A stretch of DNA of 64,000 nucleotides from Celoporthe dispersa (taxonomy: Eukaryota; Ascomycota; Sordariomycetes; Diaporthales; Cryphonectriaceae), in NCBI GenBank assembly GCA_016584495.1, contig WAID01000013.1, forward strand, positions 434,001 through 498,000, written 5' to 3'. Below are positions 44,652 to 55,700 of the stretch, in pieces. Made by a program: the position numbers and the translations under genes. The notes beneath the pieces are model-generated. The model worked only from the letters and a program-made list of their open reading frames with translations. It searched no databases and was not told where the DNA came from. Numbering within the stretch: the first letter of the stretch is position 1; every line of letters begins with the position of its first letter.

Positions 44652-46242
44652 ATGTCCCTACAGGTGCCACACAGAGCCAGGGCCAATGGTAGTGATCCTC
44701 ACGGCGCAACCAAGGCTGTCATCCTGGTGAGGTCAAGTCCTGACGCCATGGAACCATGACACAGCTCGAGACCAACCAGTCTAACACTTGATCGTGTCTT
44801 TAGGTGGGCGGCGCATCCCGTGGCACTCGATTCCGACCTCTTTCCCTCGATGTTCCCAAAGTTAGTGACCCCTCAAACCTGGGCCCAAGCACCCAACTGC
44901 AGCTGCTGTCTGGCCCCGCGCCCCCGAAACAACATGTTGGCTGTTGACTGACTGACCGATGTGCCACCAAATTACCATAGCCCCTTTTCGATGTTGCCGG
45001 ACACCCTATCATCTACCACTGCTTGACTGCTGTCTCTAAAGTCCCATCCGTTCACGAGGTCTACCTCATCGGCTACTACGACGAGTCCGTCTTCCGCGAC
45101 TTCATCAAGGATGCCTCGTCCGCCTTCCCCAACCTGTCCATCAAATATCTGCGCGAGTACCAGGCGCTCGGCACTGCTGGCGGCCTCTACCACTTCCGGG
45201 ATGCTATACTCAAGGGCAAGCCTGAGCGCCTCTTCGTCCTCAACTCGGACGTGTGCTGCTCCTTCCCTCTGAACGAGATGCTACACCTGTTCAATGAGAA
45301 ATATGCCGAGGCTGTCATCTTGGGCACGCGCGTTGGCGACGACGCAGCCACCAACTTCGGCTGCATTGTTAGCGATAGCCATACCAAGAGAGTACTGCAC
45401 TACGTTGAGAAGCCCGAGGGCCACGTCAGCAACCTCATCAACTGCGGCGTCTACCTGTTCAGCACCGACGTCATCTTCCCTTCCATCAAGAGCGCCATCA
45501 AGCGCCGGGCCGACCGCCCGCGCCTCGCCAGCTACCACAGCTCCGAGAACCTCGAGAGCTCCTACGTGTTTGACCAGGACGACGACGACGACGAGAGCAA
45601 GAACCAGATCATCCGCCTCGAGCAGGATATTCTGAGCGACATGGCCGACAGCAAGCAGTTCTTCGTGTACGAGACCAAAGACTTCTGGCGCCAGATCAAG
45701 ACAGCAGGGTCGGCCGTGCCAGCCAATGCGCTGTATTTACAGCAGGCGTGGCAAAACGGCTCCGAGGAGCTCGCCAAACCGTCCGCCAACATCATCCCTC
45801 CCGTCTTCATCCACCCTTCCGCCCAGGTGGATCCCACCGCCAAGCTGGGTCCCAACGTATCCATCGGACCTCGTGCCACGATCGGTCGTGGTGCACGTGT
45901 GAAGGAGTCTATCGTCCTGGAGGATGCCGAGGTCAAGCACGACGCCCTGGTCATGTACTCCATTGTGGGTTGGAACAGCCGCGTCGGCGCCTGGGCCCGT
46001 GTGGAAGGTACCCCTACTCCGGTGACCAGCCACTCCACGAGCATTGTCAAGAATGGTCTCAAGGTGCAGGCGATCACGATCCTGGGCAAGGAGTGCGGTG
46101 TCCATGATGAGGTGCGCGTGCAGAACTGCGTCTGCTTGCCCTACAAGGAGCTGAAGAGGGTAGGTTTTCCTCCTGACTTCCTGGACCTGGACCATCGGAC
46201 GCTAACACTGGATAGGATGTTGCAAGTGAGGTCATCATGTAA
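44652..46242 (+). CDS. GDP-mannose pyrophosphorylase alpha-type protein (GMPPA-like)
   Basis: Four exons: 44652-44726, 44804-44860, 44981-46159 and 46216-46242 (last coding exon 8 codons plus stop), donors GTGAGG, GTTAGT and GTAGGT; sum 446 codons, 445 residues. The nucleotidyltransferase N-terminus has VGGASRGTRFRPLSLDVPK followed by PLFDVAGHPIIYHCL, the sugar-nucleotide-binding loop, and LGTAGGLYHF and NSDVCCSFP in the active-site region. A left-handed beta-helix with hexapeptide repeats (about 310-420; VFIHPSAQVDPTAKLGPNV) ends the protein. Members are either GDP-mannose synthases or, like vertebrate GMPPA, regulatory partners of the catalytic GMPPB; the sequence suggests the GMPPA branch. 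A surface run of five Asp near residue 232 comes from a GAC repeat. GDP-mannose feeds mannosylation of glycoproteins and wall mannans. Confidence 0.92.
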
Positions 46243-47229
46243 GGGAGAGCTCGGGGTGGACGGTATTTAGAAGGATGACAAGACCTTTTTATGGGCGCCT
46301 GAGAATACATCACGCTGCCAAGGTTCGACAATTGTACCGCGTCTTTGCTTAGATGATTGTTGTGAACAAGGGCAAGGAGTTAATCACACAGCGTTTGCTA
46401 GGGAAGAATGGACAATTGAGAAATTCCAAGATGCTTGCCGTTCTCAGTATGATGCAAGTGCAGTGCTACTAATGCCACCAGGCACGGCCCTCTCAACTTA
46501 GCCCCTTGCGGGAGGCTCTGCAATGATCTCCCTTGGGACGGGCCTGGGACTACAGACTTGTGGAAAACACACAAGCTCCACGTTCTAAAAATCCTCGACG
46601 AGTAAGGTGAGCGAGCAGTTCAGAGGTAGATGACCCTTCCTGGCTGGCCCTTGGCAGGGAGGGCTCCGGTACCTGCAAGATCTCATGTGCCTATTTGAGT
46701 ATATATGGAGGTGGATCATGCAGCACTGTGTCTTTTCGTACGGCAGACATGGTACTGTACTGCTCTCCCGTCCCTTTCATTTTTGCCATGCTTCGAAAAA
46801 GTCACTGGCTGACGCAAAAACTTTATGTATGTTTCCCAGGACAACAATGCGCCTGGTACTGGCCATAGAACTGTCAGGCGGCTTTCGTTGACCGTGGCCT
46901 GACGTTGACGAACTGAGCAGCCCGGTGTAGAGTTTCATGGTTTCATTGCTTTTCAGCTCAGTTCACACAGAGAGAGTGACGTGATTATTAAAGTATTGGT
47001 CTTTATGCAGGGCAAGGTGGGCGAGGGAGTCATGCAGTAGAGAAGTTAGAAGGACCTAAACATATGGCATCAACCCCCCCGCCCCGGAACCCCGTAGAAA
47101 ACTCTTAGACTTCCAGTGTGTGCTGATGAGCATTCATGTGAGAATGGTACAGTGGCCAAGACACACCGCTTCTGGTGAAGCAACAGCAGTAATAAGCAAT
47201 GGCCCGCGATGCGTTCTCAAAAAATCAGC
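46243..47229. other. spacer between GMPPA-like and tRNA-His genes
   Basis: About 990 bp, AT-richer than the coding block to its left, with no gene seen. A tRNA-like A-box string (near 47140) is followed by no matching arms. Confidence 0.5.
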
Positions 47230-47326
47230 GTCCGTGTGGTATAGTGGTCAGTACGTCGCATTGTGGCATCAACAGTCTGTTGAAACACGATCTGCGGAGT
47301 CCCATGTTCGATTCATGGCACGGACA
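47230..47326 (+). tRNA. tRNA-His (anticodon GTG) with a 25-nt intron
   Basis: The sequence folds as a cloverleaf. The acceptor stem is GTCCGTG (47230-47236) with CACGGAC (47319-47325) and discriminator A (47326). The D arm has stem GTAT/GTAC around AGTGGTCA. The anticodon stem TCGCA (47256-47260) pairs with TGCGG (47293-47297). The anticodon GTG is at 47263-47265. The T arm CCATG/CATGG encloses TTCGATT (47302-47318). An intron (47267-47291) follows position 37, the usual place in eukaryotic nuclear tRNA genes. The discriminator A and the GUG anticodon fit eukaryotic histidine identity; G-1 is added after transcription in eukaryotes. The 3' CCA is not encoded. A T5 Pol III terminator follows at 47333. 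Confidence 0.93.
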
Positions 47327-49043
47327 ACATTATTTTTGGCTTTCTTTTCAGCTAGGTGAGAAACATTTCATCTCACTCGCACGTTGGAGGGGGAAGGAGG
47401 GGGCGCGTCTAGCTCACGCGTTCTACGGGAAGTGGATACGGAAAAGAGGAGGGAAGAAAAAAAAATACTCTTGCCAGTCCACTCAGACTCGCCACTTTCG
47501 AAAAAGCTACACGAGCTTTTGGGTGGGCCATTTGAACTATATATGTCCCAGTGGGGTATGATTCCTCCGTCTGTGGGTGAATCTAGTAATATGAAGAGGG
47601 GCATGACAGAATTGGCGATGTAGGGATTACATTACATATGCAAAGTCCACAGTAATTATGGCAAGCAGGAGAAGTATCGTTATAATGCCGCATAAGGTAA
47701 AGATTGGGTATTCAGGTTGTAATTATCGGCTGGGGAAGTAGTGTCATGATGAACAAACCGATTCTTCAGGTCGACAGGGAAATATGGGGTTGTTTTTTTA
47801 TAAAAAAAATCGTTTCTATTATAATGGCACTCGTATTAGTCAAAGCCTACGACCCGAACCGTTTGTTCGACGTAAATAGCTCGAAATATTATGCTTTCGT
47901 CTCCCAAGTGCCTGGTGGAACTCAGTCTGCACCATACACGGTAAATAGCAGCCATAATGCTCAACTCTTGAAGTTACTATACTGCTAAATACACCCGCTG
48001 GCAGGGCAGTGGTGGCAGCACTTCAGCCTCGCACCAGCATCACTATCTGAGGCGATGCCGATGCTGTCGAAGAGATGGGAGGTGTTTAATCCAAGGGGGA
48101 GACGGAGTTCTCCTTCCTCCGCGGATAGTCAAGGCATACCGTTTACATCCGGGTCGGTAAGTAGTTTCGTACTGGTCAAGCAATCTGAAAGGAACAGTGT
48201 TCTTTTCTCAAACATTTGAGACAAGCCTTAGCCAGAGTAAGTCTTTCAAGGCTATGGTGAAGATAGGAGACACAAGGGAATGCTTGGTTCCCATGGTGTG
48301 AAATCTCAAATTCAAAAGCTGTGTATATATGGCGTTGACACCACAACGAAAGGCTGGGTATTTGAAACCAAGAAACGCGAGTTCACAAAACAAAAGATGA
48401 CAGGAATCATGCCATTAGACCAATTGAGCTGTTAACAATACATTGCTGTATCAAAAATGACTAAATCTTTATGAGACCTGGTGCAAAGTAGAGCGTTGAG
48501 GGTTTGGTCAATTTGCTTGTGAGGAAGGCTAAAGAATAAGTGTGAGACCATTAGTAGCAACTATCACGAAGCATGTGAACCGCTATACATAGTACCTGAG
48601 CAAGTACTTGAGTTGGGAGGGTAGCGGAGTACAAACTAGGGCTACTACCCAATCACGGCATTGACGGCACTCGGGACCAGCCAGCATGAAGATGGAGTCG
48701 ATCACTACTCAAGGCTCGTTCAGGTGCTCGGGAATTACCAGCCTGCCTCAACATAAGATCCGGGCGGAGAACCGGCGTTAATCGATCGCACCCTCAAACA
48801 ATGAATCCCAGCACGTACAAAGCTGCATTATAATAACACAGGTGTTTCTTCGGATTCGGCCTGGACCTGCCCACGCTCTTTCTCGGTGATTACACCAAAC
48901 GGTATTGTACGTATGTGTCTTGGTCCTCGTTCCCTTCCTCTACACTTACTCCCCATCTCTCTGTCTCTCTCTCTCTCCTATACTTAGTCCTGGCCTGGTC
49001 CTCAACCTTTCACATGCATCACCACATCAGCGGGCTGAGCAAC
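47327..49043. other. AT-rich gene-poor stretch right of tRNA-His
   Basis: About 1.7 kb with clearly lower G+C than the flanking coding regions. A segment resembling tRNA A and B boxes lies on the minus strand (near 48360-48440) but does not fold. No coding segment is convincing. The right end (48840-49040) is probably the promoter and leader of the methyltransferase gene. Confidence 0.5.
47333..47337 (+). terminator. Pol III T5 terminator of tRNA-His
   Basis: Five consecutive T start 7 bp after the mature 3' end, the usual RNA polymerase III stop signal. Confidence 0.85.
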
Positions 49044-49991
49044 ATGATCCTCAGGAGAATCAATACCAAGGGAGTGCCCCTTGGTGCCTTTACAGCCCCA
49101 AAGACCAACAAGCGCTGCTTCTCATCTATCCCCCCCGCGTACTTCAGGATGTCACACGAGCACCAGAAGAGCACCACCTCCCAGGCCGGACCGGACTGGT
49201 CCGCAGACCAGTACCTCAAGTTCGGCAGCGAGCGCACCCGCGCCGTGCGCGACCTCGTCGCCAACATCCCTCTCCAGGACCCAAAGCACATCATCGACCT
49301 GGGCTGCGGGCCCGGTAACTCGACAGCCGTGCTGACCTCGCGCTGGCCCGGCGCGCAGGTCTCGGGCGTGGACTCGTCGCCCGACATGCTCACCAAGGCG
49401 CGCGCGCACCTCCCGGGCGTGGCCTTTGCGCAGGCCGACCTGCACACGTACGAGCCACCGGCATCGCCCGGCGCGGACCTGCTCTTCAGCAACGCCGTGT
49501 TCCACTGGCTGCGGCGGGAGCAGCGCATCCCGACGGTGCAGCGGCTGCTGGGCGGCCAGCGCGCGGGCGGGGTGCTGGCGCTCCAGGTGCCCGACAACTA
49601 CGAGGAGCCCTCGCACAAGGCGATGCGGGAGACGGCGCTGCTCGAGGGCCCGTGGACCGAGTACTTCCAGCAGGTGCCGGCCGAACGGCGGCCCGACCTG
49701 GACCCCATCGAGTCGCCTGCTGAGTGGTACGATGCGCTGCAGCCCCTGTGCGCGACGGTGGACGTGTGGCATGTCCTGTACCAGCACGTGATGGAGTCGC
49801 CGGCCTCGATCGTCGAGTGGGTCAGGGGCACGGGGCTGATGCCGTTCCTGAACCTGCTGCCGACGCAGGAGATCAGAGATGCGTACCTGCAGGCGTATGA
49901 GCAGAGGCTGGGCGAGATGTATCCGCGGTTGGCTGATGGCAAGGTCATGCTGAGATACCCGAGGCTGTTTGTGGTTGCGACGAGGAAGTGA
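49044..49991 (+). CDS. SAM-dependent methyltransferase of the trans-aconitate 2-methyltransferase type
   Basis: A single exon. The catalytic part has WSADQYLKFGSERTRAVRDL, then the SAM-binding motif I IIDLGCGPGNSTAVL, motif II VSGVDSSPDML, LHTYEPPASPGADLLFSNAVFHWL (motif III/IV) and GGVLALQVPDNYEEPSHKAM, as in trans-aconitate methyltransferases (Tam in bacteria, Tmt1 in yeast), which methylate trans-aconitate to detoxify it. From ATG 49149 (MSHEHQKSTT) the protein is 280 residues. From ATG 49044 it gains 35 residues, MILRRINTKGVPLGAFT ... RCFSSIPPAYFR, rich in Arg and Ser without acids, like a mitochondrial presequence. The longer form is chosen here; both ATGs have A at -3, so two products are possible. 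Frames to 48915 exist but look like leader. The methylated substrate is inferred from family only. Confidence 0.85.
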   Translation: MILRRINTKGVPLGAFTAPKTNKRCFSSIPPAYFRMSHEHQKSTTSQAGPDWSADQYLKFGSERTRAVRDLVANIPLQDPKHIIDLGCGPGNSTAVLTSRWPGAQVSGVDSSPDMLTKARAHLPGVAFAQADLHTYEPPASPGADLLFSNAVFHWLRREQRIPTVQRLLGGQRAGGVLALQVPDNYEEPSHKAMRETALLEGPWTEYFQQVPAERRPDLDPIESPAEWYDALQPLCATVDVWHVLYQHVMESPASIVEWVRGTGLMPFLNLLPTQEIRDAYLQAYEQRLGEMYPRLADGKVMLRYPRLFVVATRK

Positions 49992-50398
49992 GTTCTCTGG
50001 ACGGGATGTAGATGAGAGACTAGATCCGTCCTTGCTCGGACTGGAGCAGTCAGCTCACGAACCCTAATGCATATCCACGATGCTCTCGGTTCTCAAACCT
50101 CGAGATGTGCTTTCCCAGGTGGGGTTGATTTTGGATGGCTATGCTACGAGTCACATGCTACGAGTCATTTTATGAGGAGCCCAGATGGCAGTTCAGCCTC
50201 GTTGCTGCTCCTGTATTGGAATTTGTCTTTGCAAGGCCGGTAGCACAATTCGATTGAGTAACCCTCCCTGCCTACCGCGTACAGGCACAGAGATCTCCTG
50301 CAGAGCAGGACTACCCGTCTGCTGTTCAGAACCCAAGGCAGACAGACACGGTCGTGAGCCCCCGCTTTCTTGAGCTCATAGTCGTCTGTCTAATGGGC
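49992..50398. other. convergent spacer
   Basis: About 410 bp between the stop codons of the methyltransferase and the WW/FF gene; should hold both 3' UTRs. No gene was seen. A short inverted patch, two ACATGCTACGAGTCA-type copies (near 50150-50168), repeats CTACGAGTCA. Confidence 0.5.
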
Positions 50399-52219
50399 TC
50401 AGGGAGCACCATCTCCAGCCCTGGCCAGCTGGCTCTGCAGGCCCTTCTTGGAGACCCCCATCGCGGCCTGCAGCTCGCGCTCCTCGTCCCTGAGTATCGC
50501 CTTGCTGTGCTGCAGCCTCTTCTCCTGCCTGCGCTTCTCCTCCTCGACCGCCCTCTCCCGGTCCTGCAGCGCCTTCTCGCGCCTACGCCTCAGCTCGAGA
50601 GCCTTGCGCGCGGCCTCTTCGTCTTCCCCGGTCGCCTCTCCGTCCTCTGGCGGCGGAGGCAGGGTTTGGATGTAGGCCTCGACCAGGGCATCGCGCGTCT
50701 TGGCGTCCAGGGATATGTAGCGGATGTCGGTGACGATCTGCGGCGGGAGGTGGGACGGCAGTGTCTGGCTGTTGAGCTGTGACGCCGTCGCGGTCTTGAG
50801 GAGCGCGGCGAGGTCGGACTTGAGGGCGGCCTGGGGCATCTTCAGGCGGTTGATGTGCTCTCTGTACAGCTTCTCCCTCTCCCTGTCTGGCAGCGACATG
50901 TCCTTCATCGCGGGCTCTTTCTTGTACTTCCTTTTGAACTCGGGCCAGTAGAGCTTCGGTGTTGCCTTGTCCTGCAGGAGCGCCAGGTAGGGTATCCTCG
51001 GGTCCGTCTTCTCCTGCCTGGCCCTCTGCTCCCTGAGCTCTTTCAGCCTCTCCCTGGACCACTCTTCCCAGACCTCCTTGCGCTCTCTTGTGGTGCCCAG
51101 GACCGTGTACCGGGTGTCATCCACCAGCTTTCCCTCCTCGATGAGCTTGTCCCAGGGGCTGTACGGGCTGATGTGGAAGTCGTTCAGGAGGTCCTTGAAC
51201 AGAGCCCTGGCGTCCTCGTCCGACAGCTGCATCCCCTCTGCGCCCTCCGGCCACTCGTCCATGTGGCCGTCGTCATATTCGCCCTGGTCCAGCCCGTACT
51301 CCTCGCCCATGGCCTGCAGCTGGAACGCCATGTCCGCCTCGTCGAACTCCACAGGCTGGTCGTCCTCGGCCGGGTCGTCTGTCCGCTGCCGCTTCGTCGC
51401 ATGGTCGTTCCCACCGTCCCCTCCCTCCTCCTCGTCGTCGGTGACCTCGACCTCCTCGTATTCCGAGCTGTCATACTCATGCTGCCCGGCCCCATCCTCG
51501 TCATCATCTTCTTCGTCTTCCTCTCCAGCGGCCGCATCTCCATCTGCGTCATCTTTCGCCTTCTCTGAGCCGTGTCGATTCATATTTGCTCCTGCTGCTG
51601 CTGCTGCTGCTGATTCCTCTTTCCTGTTCCCGCCCGGGCCCTCCTCTTCTGCCTTCTTCTCCTCGGCGATCCCAGCCTTTCCCCGTATCCTCGCCTTGTC
51701 CAGCTCCAGGATCCCCTCCTGCAGCCTTTCCGGTATGCGCCAGTAGCTCGCGTTCTTGACAGGGTTATACGCAAACCGCCGCCCATACTTGGTATACACT
51801 AACACCCACGGCTCGCATCCCGGTATCGCCTCCTTCGACCTCGGCCTGTCCACAGGCTGTGGCCGCGGTCTGCCGCCCCCCTGCCCGCCTCCTCTGCCGC
51901 GGCCCCTCCCGCCGCCGTACCCCCCCCTCTGGCTGTTGCCCTGGGCAGGCGGGTTGTTGTGCTGTGCCATGAAGGCGTTGGCGACGCGCGGGTCGGCCAG
52001 GTTCACGCTGGGCACAGCATGGTGCTGCATGAAGCTGGCCGACGCGCTCATCATAGGCCCCGCCGGCCCAGCTGTAGTCGACGACGGCGCGCCGGGCCTC
52101 GTGTATGTCGACGTCTTGGTCTCGGCATGGTAGAAGTAGGTGTGTCCTGTGGGTGCCTTGTGTTCGGTCCATCCGGGCGGGAGAGCGTTCGCTGAGGGTT
52201 TGTATGTCGACTTGAGCAT
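50399..52219 (-). CDS. dre4: WW/FF-domain protein of the Dre4/TCERG1 type
   Basis: A single exon of 606 residues. Residues about 13-45 form a WW domain (LPPGWTEHKAPTGHTYFYHA, then TKTSTYTRP; the second Trp is Tyr here). An RGG/Gly-rich patch is followed by a WW-like second unit (WVLVYTKYGRRFAYNPVKNAS, W-R-I-P) near 145-170. Acidic stretches with an Ala run come next, then a clear FF domain near 335-395 (LFKDLLNDFHISPYSPWDKL and RTVWEEW-type helix) with a Lys/Glu coiled coil to the C-terminus. WW/FF proteins such as human TCERG1 link RNA polymerase II and splicing; the S. pombe member Dre4 is the nearest match I know. The start MLKSTYKPSANALPPGW matches the WW beginning directly. The last 100 residues are a helical Glu/Arg region. 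Confidence 0.82.
   Translation of the reverse strand: MLKSTYKPSANALPPGWTEHKAPTGHTYFYHAETKTSTYTRPGAPSSTTAGPAGPMMSASASFMQHHAVPSVNLADPRVANAFMAQHNNPPAQGNSQRGGYGGGRGRGRGGGQGGGRPRPQPVDRPRSKEAIPGCEPWVLVYTKYGRRFAYNPVKNASYWRIPERLQEGILELDKARIRGKAGIAEEKKAEEEGPGGNRKEESAAAAAAGANMNRHGSEKAKDDADGDAAAGEEDEEDDDEDGAGQHEYDSSEYEEVEVTDDEEEGGDGGNDHATKRQRTDDPAEDDQPVEFDEADMAFQLQAMGEEYGLDQGEYDDGHMDEWPEGAEGMQLSDEDARALFKDLLNDFHISPYSPWDKLIEEGKLVDDTRYTVLGTTRERKEVWEEWSRERLKELREQRARQEKTDPRIPYLALLQDKATPKLYWPEFKRKYKKEPAMKDMSLPDREREKLYREHINRLKMPQAALKSDLAALLKTATASQLNSQTLPSHLPPQIVTDIRYISLDAKTRDALVEAYIQTLPPPPEDGEATGEDEEAARKALELRRRREKALQDRERAVEEEKRRQEKRLQHSKAILRDEERELQAAMGVSKKGLQSQLARAGDGAP
51592..51612 (+). repeat. (CTG)n microsatellite inside the WW/FF gene
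   Basis: Seven CTG units on the plus strand; on the coding strand they read GCA and give the Ala run between the second WW-like unit and the acidic region. Confidence 0.9.
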
Positions 52220-52771
52220 GGTTTGGGAGAATTAGACGACGCCAGACAGGCGGCAAGCCGAAGAGGGGATTGACCTCGTGGGAGGGAGTGGTTTCGTGTG
52301 GGCGCTGTTGTCGTTCGAATAGAAACAGAAGAAAAGAAGAGAAAAAACAAGTGGCAGGTCTTTGCTGGTTGGGCTCGTTTCTCAAGGAAAAGTCGCCTGC
52401 CGTTGTGACGAAGGTGAAGAATGCTTATGTAATCATGTGCCATAGCACTCGTCGGGGTCTGTCTCTCTTGTCATAAACTCGGCCCTCCTTTTTCAACCCT
52501 CGCTCTGAAGAACGGCGATTCCTACACGTCTATTCCAGGGATGCATCACATCAAGTTGAGAAACTGACAACCCGAACACTCTTGATTCTTTAGCCAGGTC
52601 TATTCTGGCTCCTGGAAGGAGAGGAGGATCTATCACCCGCTCGTGTCCGTCCACAAGTCCCTGAACGCCATCGCTGATGCATGAACCAACATAAACCACC
52701 CTCAGTCAAGAGGCACCGAGAAGGGACCCTGTACACAGCCAGCGCCAGATGCCAGCCCTGCAACGCAGCGC
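52220..52771. other. spacer between WW/FF gene promoter and TAPT1 gene 3' end
   Basis: About 550 bp between two minus-strand genes. It contains the WW/FF promoter or leader (52220-52450, A- and C-rich) and the 3' flank of the TAPT1-like gene. No coding segment was seen. Confidence 0.5.
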
Positions 52772-55700
52772 TCACCAGATTCGCTTGGCGACCATCTCGT
52801 ACCTCATCACCCCGCTGAGGTCCCGGTCGCCATCACCGCCTTTGTCCCGCTTCTCCTCCATCTTTCTCTCCCTGTCCCTCGCCTTCTTGAGCCCCTCGGG
52901 GTCGTCCCCGTAGACCCAGCGCCGCCTATCGTCGCCAATCTCGACAGCACCGAAGCCGCCGACCCGCTTCCCCTTTGCGTCGAAGCTCTCCTTCTCGGCC
53001 TTCCCTGTCGCGACGGCGAGTTCCTTGATTTTCATGCGAGCATACCGGTCACGGCTGTACCGGAGGAGGAACATACCCAGGAGGAGCTTAACTATGAGTA
53101 GGACCAGCCAGACGACAAAGACCACCGTGATCAGCGTAGTCAGGGCAATGGCATCATCCGTGCTCCAGGAGAACCAGGAAAACTTGCCACCGCCCGCAGA
53201 GGTGGCATTCGTGGCATCGCCTTCGAGCCCATACACTGACCGGCCGAGGGCATGTCGGATGAGATGGTCAAGTCGATCGAGCGCCGCTGTGACCGCCGGT
53301 GAGGTTGGTGTTGACTCCACGGACAGCGATGTCTGGGTCGATGGCGGTAGTGGGGCCGGCATATGCGTGGCGAGGAACATGTGGTAGGTCTGAAAGGACG
53401 CGCGTATGAAGAGCGTGGATAATGGGAGCAGTGGCAGGCCAAGTCGGCGGGTAAGAGTCGGGGCGACGAAGGCCTGCAGTTAGGAAGCAAGAAGAAGAAG
53501 GTAGGTTAGAAAAGCACTGCCAAGGTCAAGTATTCGTGCGGACGAGACTAACGTTTGTGTAGTAGTCCTTGCAGAGGATGTCGAGGACTCTGCTGTAAAA
53601 TTTGGGTTTGATATTGTTGAACTTGTTGATGTATGCGTGCTTGATCCAGTCCACCAGCATCTCGCTGCCGATGACGACCAGGAACGGCGAGAGGACTTCT
53701 CCGGACCATAGCCACGACGGCAGGATCGTGAAGCTCATGGGGAGGACCGAGGGGTTGTGCAGCGGGACCTTGGCAGACATGTCTTCGCCCAGGTCGATGC
53801 CAGCGCCCGGCACGCTGAGCCCGCCAACCTCCACCACGTTCCGCATGCCAATGATGAGCAGCACGATCCAGAGTTGAAATCGCTCGACGACATCTGCACA
53901 TGTAAGCTGGAACGTGTTCTCCTTCTCGAAACGCTTAAAGACACTGCCTTTGATCTCGACGAATTGGTTGGACATCAGCAAGGTCAGGAGGGCATTTGAG
54001 TACGAGTTCACGGCCACATTGAGCGTGATGACCTGATAGAAGAGGGTGATAGCGTGCGCGCAGTTATACGCCAGAGCCAGGCAGAACATGCCGAATGGCA
54101 GCACGACTTTGGAGCGCCCGAGACTGTTGCGCGACAGCACTTCCGAGCTGAAGAGGCACTCGAATATGTCCTGACCTAGGGCAGAGAGCAGCCGGTCGCC
54201 AACCTACAGCACAGGTTAGAGAAGGGCTGCAGGGCCGCGGGGTGTTTAGCTGGGAGGGAGACTCACCTCGACGAGGTTGTAGATGACATAGAGTTTGACG
54301 GCCGACTGTGCGCGGATGAAATGGTACATCCGACTGGCATCGAGCTGCGTGAGGATGAGAGAGCTCACCATGATGACAGCAAACTGGAGTAGGTCCGCCT
54401 TGTGAAAGGAGCTCAGGTTCGACGGCACAGACTTTGTCCTCCTGTGATGAAAAGGGCCGGTCCGTGGACGGGCTGTGTTCAGTGCAGAAAAGTTGAAACC
54501 GTTTGGGCGAGGTTTCGTCCGCTCCGAAGGCGTTCGCCTCATAGAGACACCATTGGGATCACCGTGGCCTGTCGCAGAGCCGTTGGCACCCAGCTCCCTC
54601 GGCGGCTCGCGTGCGGCACTTGAACTGCGCGAGAAGGCCTCCGAGCTCCTGCGGCTGTCAATGCTTGGTCTCCGAGAGGGATCCCTCCCCATCCGGCCGC
54701 GCCGCCACATCCGACCCAGGCCTTCCCACACAAAGCCAACCAGCCATCTTGCTTCCTTGGCGAGCACGTACGCCCACCACCCGACCAACACTCTTACCGC
54801 CAGACAGAACCGTATTGGGAGGATGGTGAGTGTCCACAGCCACGCGTCCAGGCACGCCAGAGCACCAATTACTAGCGTCCGTTCGAGGTAGGGAGGGAGC
54901 AGCAGGAAGTTCTTCAGCCGCTCAAACTTGACTGCACTCGACTCGTAGGGTATGTCGCCAGTATGATATACGTAGAGCGGACTTGGCCGCTGTGCGGCAA
55001 GCTCGAGTTGGAGGAACGTCGGTGCGGACAGCGGTGGGATAGGGAACGACGGAGGTATCGGAGAAGGAGCTCGAGGGCCTCTCGGTTCATGGAATTCTCT
55101 TTGGTCGTGGGGCTGCTGGGGGTCGGGAAGGTGGGGTCTTGGTGCTTCAGCAAGGCCAAAGGTGCTGTTGCCCTCGAGGTTCGAGGTTGGTGCCGGGCGC
55201 GATATATGCTGAAAGGAGTCTCGCCGTGAGGGGAAGGAGGTGCCAAGCGGCTGATTGCTCGACTGTCGATACTGCGCAGGAGTGGACAGCGTTCTCGAGG
55301 AGATACTCGGCCGTTCTGAGTGCAGAGTCCTGCCCAGGGGCGTATCACCAAAGGCCTCCAACCTGCTGGTCTCGATCTTGTCAAAGGGACGGTGGGAGTG
55401 TACATTGGTGGAGAGCTGGGTGGCCATAGATGCCCTCATGGTCGCCTCTGCGATGCCAGCGGAGAGGGGCTGCTCGCGAACAGGTGCGATGGGTAGAGAA
55501 TCAGGCGACGCGGTCAGCTCCTGGATCTTGGAAGCAGACAGGCGCCTGACACTGCCGTGATCGCTAGACTTGGTACCGGAACGATCTCTTGTCCGCCTGG
55601 CGGTAGATGGCGTTCTTCCCGGCGGTTTCTTCGGGGGATCCTGGGCATCAGAGGGCGGAGGGAGCCCATCGGTGGACGACTCGATGGCGGAGGTGGGAGC

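Noticed and set aside
47130..47190. tRNA-like string upstream of tRNA-His
   Set aside because: An A-box-like GGTACAGTGG is present, but no T arm or acceptor stem pairs.
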